Source of the DNA: Holosporales bacterium
GTDB lineage: Bacteria; Pseudomonadota; Alphaproteobacteria; Paracaedibacterales; UBA11393
Length of the DNA: 9,366 bases
Assembly (NCBI GenBank): GCA_003542655.1
Contig: DPKF01000094.1
Coordinates: 1 to 9,366, forward strand
Reading direction: 5' to 3'
Position numbers and translations under genes: made by a program
Shown here: piece by piece, positions 1 to 5,178 of the stretch
Position numbering within the stretch: position 1 is the first letter of the stretch
Layout of the letters: each line of letters starts with the position of its first letter
Notes under the pieces: generated by a model
The model's database searches: none
What the model saw: only the letters and a program-made list of their open reading frames with translations
Told to the model about the DNA's origin: nothing

Positions 1-2
1 AG

Positions 3-536
3 GAACAATTAAAATTTGTGAACAGTTTAAAATTTAAGACACCTATTAAAACAATCGGTATTTTATATGCACCTGGTGAAATTAATGCCGTTGCACAGCT
101 TGAAGCCTTTGAAGAAGTTTTTAAAAATGCCCAATTCACCATTATTAAAGTACCTGTTAATAACACCGCTGATATTACACTGGCAACACAAAAAATAACA
201 GAAAACAGCGATATTATTTATGTGTTTAATGATAATACTGTCGTATCTGGTATGCCGCAACTCTTAAAAATTGCAAATGAACACAATACCCCGGTTTTGG
301 TTTCTGATCCGGAATCAGTAGAGCGTGGTGCCCTAGCAGCTTTGACTTATGATCAATACCTCATGGGGGCTAAAACAGCAGAGCTTGCTATTCAAATTGT
401 AGAAGGTCAACAGGTTGATGAAATTAACATCACAAAGCCTGATGGTCCTACAATTTATTTTAACGATCGCGTTGCACAAAAATATGGTGTGACACGGTTA
501 CCAATACTTAACAAACAAAATGAAGGAGAAAAGTGA
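3..536 (+). CDS. ABC transporter substrate-binding protein, C-terminal part (5' end outside window)
   Basis: This is the C-terminal part of a periplasmic substrate-binding protein of the ABC_sub_bind (TrpX-like) family, which captures small ligands for an ABC importer. The frame is open to the window edge. A GTG at 18 could be taken as a start, but residues encoded upstream of it (E-Q-L-K-F-V) align with E-Q-F-R-M-F inside the downstream paralogue, so the gene begins outside the window. The visible part covers most of lobe 2: G-I-L-Y-A-P-G-E, then V-P-V-N-N-T-A-D, N-D-N-T, P-V-L-V-S-D and the family C-terminal segment around Y-F-N-D. Each of these has a counterpart in the next gene. Where the paralogue has N-P-G-E-A-N-S this copy has A-P-G-E-I-N-A, so the ligand may differ. 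The stop overlaps the next start by one base, indicating one operon. The ligand is unknown. Confidence 0.85.
   Translation, partial: EQLKFVNSLKFKTPIKTIGILYAPGEINAVAQLEAFEEVFKNAQFTIIKVPVNNTADITLATQKITENSDIIYVFNDNTVVSGMPQLLKIANEHNTPVLVSDPESVERGALAALTYDQYLMGAKTAELAIQIVEGQQVDEINITKPDGPTIYFNDRVAQKYGVTRLPILNKQNEGEK
524..528 (+). promoter_or_regulatory. Ribosome binding site deciding the start of the second substrate-binding protein
   Basis: AGGAG lies 7 bases before the ATG at 536 and only 4 bases before an in-frame GTG at 533. The spacing favours the ATG. That ATG overlaps the upstream stop in the arrangement TGATG, a typical translational-coupling junction. Confidence 0.7.
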
Positions 537-1528
537 TGAAACGGTTGTTTGCCCTAACCCTAATTCTTGGTGCGATTGCATTCGTCTTATTTATAAGGCC
601 TACATCAAATCATCACTTAAAAGTAGGCATCATTCAATTCATAGAGCACCCTGCATTGGATACAGCACGTAAAGGTGTTATTGATCAACTTCAAAAAGAT
701 GGGTTTGTTGATGGTAACAATGTGGAAATCTTATATGAATCTGCACAAGGAAATCCTGCATTAGCAGCCCAAATTTCACAAAAATTTGTGGGGAAAAAAG
801 TAGATGTTATTGTGGCCCTTGGCACAACGCCAGCACAAACAGCCTTACAAAATGTACGCCAGCAAACTGGTAAAAGCATACCTGTTGTTTTTGCATCCGT
901 TAGCGACCCGAAGGAGGCAAAACTTCTAAATATAGATAACAACGGGAAATTATATGGGGATATGATTTGTGGCATATCTGACTATGTTCAACCAGTAGAG
1001 CAATTCAGAATGTTTAAACGTGTTTTGCCCAATATGTTGAATTTGGGCATTATCTATAACCCAGGGGAGGCTAACTCTGTTTTTACACTTGGTAAGATGG
1101 AGCAGATTGCAAGCAGCTTTGGCTTAAATATTGTTAGTGTGCCAGCCAATAAAACTGCAGATGTTATACAGGCAACGCAAATGCTTGTTGGAAAGGTTGA
1201 TGCCATTTTTATTAATAATGACAATACCGCCTTAGCCGCTTTTGATTCAATTTCAAAAATTGGAACAGAACACAAAATTCCTGTGTTTGTAAGCGATATT
1301 GAACTGGCAGATAAGGCAATTGCAACACTTGGGCCAGATCAAGCGCGTATTGGTGAACAAGCTGGTGAATTCGTGACATCTTTACTGAAAAAAGAAGCAC
1401 TACCTAAAGATTTAGGTGTGCGTTTTCCAGAAAAAGTGGATCTTGTCTTAAATAAAAAGTTAGCCGCAAGTATTGGCGTTACATTCTCACAAGACTTGGA
1501 GGCTGATGCAGCACAAATAATAAAATAA
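536..1528 (+). CDS. ABC transporter substrate-binding protein, TrpX-like family
   Basis: This is a full-length 330-aa periplasmic binding protein of the ABC_sub_bind family, whose characterised members bind aromatic amino acids such as tryptophan. Residues 1-20 are a basic start (M-K-R) followed by a hydrophobic stretch. There is no lipobox cysteine and no clear A-x-A cleavage site, so it may stay membrane-anchored. Lobe 1 begins at K-V-G-I-I-Q at about residue 29 and carries A-L-G-T-T-P-A-Q near 94-101 and V-V-F-A-S-V-S-D-P near 117-125. Lobe 2 carries Y-N-P-G-E-A-N-S-V at 174-182, N-N-D-N-T near 227-231 and P-V-F-V-S-D near 249-254. The C-terminal L-V-L-N-K-K-L-A and A-S-I-G-V are typical of the family. 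It is a diverged tandem paralogue of the gene upstream. No permease or ATPase follows; the next region is a convergent pgsA fragment. Family assignment is strong; the ligand is not determined. Confidence 0.9.
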   Translation: MKRLFALTLILGAIAFVLFIRPTSNHHLKVGIIQFIEHPALDTARKGVIDQLQKDGFVDGNNVEILYESAQGNPALAAQISQKFVGKKVDVIVALGTTPAQTALQNVRQQTGKSIPVVFASVSDPKEAKLLNIDNNGKLYGDMICGISDYVQPVEQFRMFKRVLPNMLNLGIIYNPGEANSVFTLGKMEQIASSFGLNIVSVPANKTADVIQATQMLVGKVDAIFINNDNTALAAFDSISKIGTEHKIPVFVSDIELADKAIATLGPDQARIGEQAGEFVTSLLKKEALPKDLGVRFPEKVDLVLNKKLAASIGVTFSQDLEADAAQIIK

Positions 1529-1638
1529 CAGCAACTGATAGCCACCTATACAAAATGCTAAAGACTGTTGAAATTTTCCCCTATTTTAATGACCCCTTAT
1601 ATAGGAATCATGAAAAAAGTGGTCACCCAGACATTACA

Positions 1639-1861
1639 GTTCGCGGCTATATATATTTCATTGTCGTGCGCAGATATTGCATTCCTGTGATTAATGCTAA
1701 CACTGCAGCTATCCATAAAAAGGCTTCCCCTAAATTTTTTAATTCTGATGCATGTGAAAATGCATCAGCCATTAAAATGAGGCCAATAGCTAGCATTTGA
1801 AACGTTGTTTTATACTTTGCAAGTTTTGAAACAGCAAGGCGCTTTTCTTTTGATCCCATAA
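1639..1861 (-). repeat. Distal copy (A) of the 223-bp pgsA 3'-end direct repeat
   Basis: This segment matches 2684-2906 in the same orientation at an offset of 1045, with three mismatches: G/A at 1643/2688, T/G at 1650/2695 and G/T at 1689/2734. The match ends abruptly on both sides. It carries the last 70 codons and stop of pgsA plus 8 bases beyond the stop. The left flank (1529-1638) is a short convergent spacer to the ABC gene. No further feature was recognised there except a weak 26-codon frame at 1610-1690. Confidence 0.95.
1647..1859 (-). pseudogene. 5'-truncated pgsA fragment (C-terminal 70 residues)
   Basis: The encoded 70 residues, from M-G-S-K-E-K to T-T-M-K-Y-I, are identical to residues 122-191 of the intact pgsA at 2692-3267. 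The fragment lacks the whole CDP-alcohol phosphotransferase active site (D55 to D80 of the intact protein), so it cannot be catalytic. It does keep the C-terminal membrane segments and an intact stop codon. The first codon is the natural internal Met122. No ribosome site is visible before it, and it starts 19 bases after the stop of the orphan gene upstream on the same strand. It may be transcribed with that gene, but translation is doubtful. The lack of any frameshift or non-synonymous change means that the duplication is recent or the segment has been kept in register by recombination. Confidence 0.9.
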
Positions 1862-1878
1862 CATAAAATCACATAATG

Positions 1879-2586
1879 TTATTCTGGCTTATATCGCCGG
1901 TACCGAAAAAATAGAGCACAGTCCACCGGCTTGGGGACGGTAGGAAGAGGAAGTATAATCGCATTATCTTCAGGGGTAGATTTTCCGTACCACAACAAAA
2001 GATAGCAGGTTGCGGCAATGACAGCGTTTACGGCTGACTTTTTCCTAACAGCATCTACACCGTAGGTCACTACATTTGTCGCCAGTATTGCGCAAGATGG
2101 CGTTATTTTAGAAAGTGGTAAACCACTATTCCACATCCTCTGACGTTCTTGAACAGCAGAAACACGCCTGAACTTTTTATTCCACACGACCCAAGCATGC
2201 GTAGCAGCGAAAATGAGCAAAGGCCCTACAACATCAGATCCGGTGCAATTTGGGGAAATGAAGTGGACTGCAGTAATATCAGCAAAGTCAAACATTAAAA
2301 ATCCTGTAAAGACGTTCATTATTGTCGGGGTTTTTATAAATTCATCAGACTGACTGGAAAGTTGATTAGGGGCTGCACTCGCCACACTCTCTATAGTTGG
2401 GGTGAACATTATGAGCCAATCCCAAAACTGTGCAGTACCACGATCATTATGGATAGAGTCCAATCCTGCAGTGCCAGGATAAAAGTCACCAGGGAGCCCC
2501 CCTACACGGCGATCAGCGTCAGCACCGCTAGCACTTAAAGAAAAGCAGTGCATCATCAGCACTGAAACGAGAATAAACTTCTTCAT
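1879..2586 (-). CDS. Hypothetical exported or membrane protein, 235 aa (orphan)
   Basis: I do not recognise this protein. It begins M-K-K-F-I-L-V with a classical signal sequence of about 20-24 residues; S-A-S-G-A near 18-22 would suit signal peptidase I. A soluble, G/D/P-rich stretch follows to about residue 85, with W55 and W57. Hydrophobic segments then lie near 88-110 (interrupted by D100 and D103), 118-135, 161-180 and 184-200. Between them is a basic loop at 137-153 with K-K-F-R-R and Q-E-R-Q-R. The tail is proline-rich and then basic (F-R-Y-R-R-Y-K). Four to five cysteines are scattered. AAGGG sits 5 bases before the ATG. The gene lies between duplicated pgsA ends and has higher G+C than its neighbours, suggesting horizontal acquisition. 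A multi-pass inner-membrane or secreted host-interaction protein is possible, but no function can be assigned. Confidence 0.75.
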   Translation of the reverse strand: MKKFILVSVLMMHCFSLSASGADADRRVGGLPGDFYPGTAGLDSIHNDRGTAQFWDWLIMFTPTIESVASAAPNQLSSQSDEFIKTPTIMNVFTGFLMFDFADITAVHFISPNCTGSDVVGPLLIFAATHAWVVWNKKFRRVSAVQERQRMWNSGLPLSKITPSCAILATNVVTYGVDAVRKKSAVNAVIAATCYLLLWYGKSTPEDNAIILPLPTVPKPVDCALFFRYRRYKPE

Positions 2587-2604
2587 ATGTACCCTTTACA
2601 ATAC

Positions 2605-2622
2605 TGGAAACGCGGATTTCCA
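2605..2622. promoter_or_regulatory. Palindrome upstream of the orphan gene (possible operator)
   Basis: TGGAAA and TTTCCA form a perfect 6-bp inverted repeat around a 6-base spacer (CGCGGA on the + strand). It is centred about 27 bases upstream of the orphan start codon. Neither strand has a T-run directly after the stem in the correct direction for an intrinsic terminator, so an operator or a 5'-leader hairpin is more likely. No convincing -35/-10 pair was found nearby. Confidence 0.3.
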
Positions 2623-2683
2623 AAAAACATTAATAAACAATCATTACCCTATGGTAGCATCTTTTTTTAGCATCTCTCAATCT

Positions 2684-2906
2684 GTTCACGGCTAGATATA
2701 TTTCATTGTCGTGCGCAGATATTGCATTCCTGTTATTAATGCTAACACTGCAGCTATCCATAAAAAGGCTTCCCCTAAATTTTTTAATTCTGATGCATGT
2801 GAAAATGCATCAGCCATTAAAATGAGGCCAATAGCTAGCATTTGAAACGTTGTTTTATACTTTGCAAGTTTTGAAACAGCAAGGCGCTTTTCTTTTGATC
2901 CCATAA
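2684..2906 (-). repeat. Proximal copy (B) of the 223-bp pgsA 3'-end direct repeat, inside intact pgsA
   Basis: This copy forms the last 70 codons and stop of the intact pgsA. It differs from the copy at 1639-1861 at three positions. One lies beyond the stop. The other two are synonymous: codon I178 is ATA here and ATC in the other copy, and the final codon I191 is ATC here and ATA there. Both copies are in direct orientation. Confidence 0.95.
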
Positions 2907-3267
2907 ATTCGCGCAAGCCCGACACAAACATTTCACGACATAAAATAATCATGCCTGGAATAATAGAAATTGGCGTAAAATAGTTAAAGGCTGCCATTAA
3001 AAACAAGGTTGTTGATACTAAAATTTTGTCGGCAACAGGGTCAAATAAGATGCCAAATTTTGTTGTTTGATTTAAAACGCGTGCAAAAAATCCATCTAAA
3101 TAATCTGTGATACAAGCGACACAAAAAATAATAAAGGCCATGAGGCGCGCCGTATCGGATTGATAGTAAAAACAAGGAATCAGTGTAAAAATTAACACAA
3201 TACGCCCCATCGTTAGCATATTGGGGACATTCAGTTTTGGATTATCGATCTTCTTGGAAGTAGTCAT
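2692..3267 (-). CDS. pgsA: CDP-diacylglycerol-glycerol-3-phosphate 3-phosphatidyltransferase
   Basis: This integral membrane enzyme transfers the phosphatidyl group from CDP-diacylglycerol to glycerol-3-phosphate. The product is phosphatidylglycerophosphate, the committed step toward phosphatidylglycerol and cardiolipin. The 191-aa length is normal for PgsA. The CDP-alcohol phosphotransferase motif is complete: D55, D58-G59, A62-R63, then 8 residues, G72, D76 and D80, with the metal-binding aspartates present. The N-terminus has the family signature N-x-P-N-M-L-T (about 13-19), followed by several hydrophobic segments. The start overlaps the end of uvrC by 26 bases and has no good Shine-Dalgarno sequence, so translational coupling to uvrC is likely. 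The uvrC-pgsA order is common in alphaproteobacteria. The 3' end is duplicated downstream; the intact copy looks fully functional. Confidence 0.95.
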   Translation of the reverse strand: MTTSKKIDNPKLNVPNMLTMGRIVLIFTLIPCFYYQSDTARLMAFIIFCVACITDYLDGFFARVLNQTTKFGILFDPVADKILVSTTLFLMAAFNYFTPISIIPGMIILCREMFVSGLREFMGSKEKRLAVSKLAKYKTTFQMLAIGLILMADAFSHASELKNLGEAFLWIAAVLALITGMQYLRTTMKYI

Positions 3268-5092
3268 ATATGTTTTTTGCCAAAGGGTAGCTTATTCCTT
3301 TTACCAAAATTAGCTCTTTAATACTAGCCTGTTTTATAAATTCCACCGACCCAAAATGTTGCAACAGTGCTTTTTTACGCAGTGACCCAATTCCAGGAAG
3401 TTCATCAATTTTTGATTTTGCAATGTTTTTAGTGCGCGCGTTTCTGTGTGTTGTAATAGCAAAGCGATGCGCCTCATCACGCAAACGCTGCAGAAAATAG
3501 AGTAACGGGCTATTAAAATCTAGCTGAAAGGGTTCTTTTTCGGGCATGATCAAGAATTCTTTTCCAGCATGACGGTCCTCCCCCTTTGCAATGCAAACAA
3601 CAGGAATATTTAAGTGTGCTTTATCTAAAGCTTTTTGGACAGCACTTAATTGCCCCTTACCCCCATCAATTAATAATAAGTCAGGCAACCCCCAATCTTT
3701 TTCATGATTAAACCGACGTTCTAATACTTCTTCCATCATGGAAAAATCGTCTCCGCCAAAAGCACGTTCTTTTTTAATTTTAAATTTCCGGTACGATTTC
3801 TGATCAAAGCCATCGGGGGTTGCAACAATCATACACCCAAAAGGAAAACTGCCTTGAATGTGTGAATTATCATAGACTTCAATTCTTTGGGGGATATTTT
3901 TAAGATCAAAAATAGACACAAGTTGTTTTAATATTTTGTTCATACTGTCAGATTCTTGCGCCTTACGTTTAATACTGTCAGCTGCATTTTTTAACGCATA
4001 ATTTATCAAGTCTTTTTTAACACCAGCTTTTGGAAATTCCCACTTAATAGGTAGCTGATATTTTTCTTTGAACACCGTTTTGATAAGCTGAAAATCAGAT
4101 GGTTCTTGATTTAGTAATAATAAAGAGGCTGGTTCTTTATTGGTATAAAATTGATTTAAGAAGGCTGCCATACAATCATCTAAAGATTCGTTTTCAGCAT
4201 GTTTTAAAACAATCGTTTCAGTTCCATAATTACGGTCATTTCGAAAGAATAAAATTTGCACAACACGCTGACCTCCATCTTCATACAAGGCGATAATGTC
4301 AGCATCGTTAATGCCGGAAACGTTAATAAGTTGCTTACTTTGCAGTTCTGACATCATCTTGATACGATCACGAAATTTTGCCGCTGTTTCAAAATCTTGA
4401 ACATCTGAGGCATGCATCATTTTTTTTGAAAATATATCCTGTACAACTGTTGTTTTTCCCTTTAAAAAATTCTTTGCTTGCTGAATAGAGGCTGCGTAAT
4501 CATCTTGAGATATTTTGTTAACACACGGGGCAGAGCACCGTTTAATATGATATTGAAGACAAGGACGTTTCCTATTGCTAAAGCTTATTTCAGAGCAATT
4601 TCGTATCATGAAAATGCGTTGCAAACTTAAAATAGCTTCATCAACGGCGCCTGCATTGGCAAAGGGACCAAAATATTCCCCCGGTTTATTTCTTGCCCCC
4701 CTATATTTAACGGCTTTTGGAAAATTATGATCATCCGTTATATGGATATAGGGATAGGATTTATCATCCTTTAATAAAATATTGTATTTTGGCTTATGTT
4801 TTTTAATGAGGTTGCTTTCCAGTAACAGTGCCTCAAGTTCTGTTTGCGTTGTGGTAATGTCTATATCATGGATTTGCGCAATCATACGTTGCAGCCGAAT
4901 AGGGAGCGTTTCCGGTCGTGTATAGGATACAACACGTTTTTTTAAGCTTTTTGCTTTACCAATATAAAGAATCTCACCAGAGGTATTTAGCATACGATAA
5001 ACACCGGGAAGTAAAGGCATAGATTTAAGCGCTCTGCTTAAAATAGAGACGCCTTTTTCTAATTGTGTTAATTCACTCACGTTACTATTCAA
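3242..5092 (-). CDS. uvrC: UvrABC excinuclease subunit C
   Basis: UvrC makes the 3' and 5' incisions at DNA lesions presented by UvrA-UvrB in nucleotide excision repair. All domains of the 616-aa protein are visible. The N-terminal GIY-YIG nuclease spans about 25-105, with G30-V-Y, Y43-I-G, K46, R53 and probable catalytic E92. Four cysteines at 166, 178, 186 and 190 have the 12-8-4 spacing of the E. coli iron-sulphur cluster site. A UVR (UvrB-binding) segment lies near 212-250. The RNase H-like 5' nuclease has D408, D476 (I-D-G-G-K-G) and H542 (D-E-A-H-R-F). Tandem helix-hairpin-helix motifs lie at about 562-612. The likely start is TTG, preceded by TAAGGA 12 bases away; a GTG four codons later is the alternative. 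It lies 86 bases after flgE and overlaps pgsA at its end. Confidence 0.97.
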   Translation of the reverse strand: MNSNVSELTQLEKGVSILSRALKSMPLLPGVYRMLNTSGEILYIGKAKSLKKRVVSYTRPETLPIRLQRMIAQIHDIDITTTQTELEALLLESNLIKKHKPKYNILLKDDKSYPYIHITDDHNFPKAVKYRGARNKPGEYFGPFANAGAVDEAILSLQRIFMIRNCSEISFSNRKRPCLQYHIKRCSAPCVNKISQDDYAASIQQAKNFLKGKTTVVQDIFSKKMMHASDVQDFETAAKFRDRIKMMSELQSKQLINVSGINDADIIALYEDGGQRVVQILFFRNDRNYGTETIVLKHAENESLDDCMAAFLNQFYTNKEPASLLLLNQEPSDFQLIKTVFKEKYQLPIKWEFPKAGVKKDLINYALKNAADSIKRKAQESDSMNKILKQLVSIFDLKNIPQRIEVYDNSHIQGSFPFGCMIVATPDGFDQKSYRKFKIKKERAFGGDDFSMMEEVLERRFNHEKDWGLPDLLLIDGGKGQLSAVQKALDKAHLNIPVVCIAKGEDRHAGKEFLIMPEKEPFQLDFNSPLLYFLQRLRDEAHRFAITTHRNARTKNIAKSKIDELPGIGSLRKKALLQHFGSVEFIKQASIKELILVKGISYPLAKNIYDYFQEDR

Positions 5093-5104
5093 TATATTAG
5101 CTTG

Positions 5105-5110
5105 TCCTTA
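5105..5110 (-). promoter_or_regulatory. Probable ribosome binding site of uvrC (long spacing, TTG start)
   Basis: TAAGGA on the - strand is the only Shine-Dalgarno-like sequence before uvrC. It is 12 bases from the TTG at 5092 and its TAA ends the upstream frame, so no longer start is possible by TTG, GTG or ATG. The long spacing and weak start codon suggest modest translation. The other candidate start is GTG at 5080, which is even farther away. Confidence 0.4.
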
Positions 5111-5178
5111 GACCCCATTCTAAACTGAAGTGTAACAATAAATTAAAAGTTTATCTATGCGCTTTAAAAAACGAATAA

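Larger units (their letters stand above)
1862..2683. other. Unique 822-bp segment enclosed by the pgsA direct repeats (putative insertion)
   Basis: This segment lies exactly between the two 223-bp pgsA copies and holds one gene (1879-2586) plus about 100 bases upstream of it. Its G+C content is higher than its surroundings: a hand count gives about 46% over 1921-2160 against about 39% over 3301-3540 in uvrC. The geometry is intact gene, cargo, then displaced 3' fragment. That fits either a single-crossover integration of a circle carrying the pgsA 3' end, or site-specific insertion by an element that restores the gene end. No integrase, transposase or terminal inverted repeats are seen, so 'mobile element' is an inference. 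Confidence 0.5.

Noticed and set aside
18..20. GTG at 18 as the start of the first binding protein
   Set aside because: The frame is open upstream to the window edge, and residues before the GTG align with the paralogue, so it is an internal valine.
1555..1800. An 81-codon + strand frame across the pgsA fragment
   Set aside because: Most of it is antisense to the pgsA coding sequence, it resembles no family, and the second half is simply the complement of the repeat.
1862..2683. Insertion sequence or CRISPR-like element
   Set aside because: There is no transposase, terminal inverted repeats, target-site duplication or regularly spaced repeats; only the large pgsA direct repeats are present.
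4099..4296. A 65-codon + strand frame opposite uvrC
   Set aside because: It is a shadow of the conserved UvrC coding sequence on the other strand.
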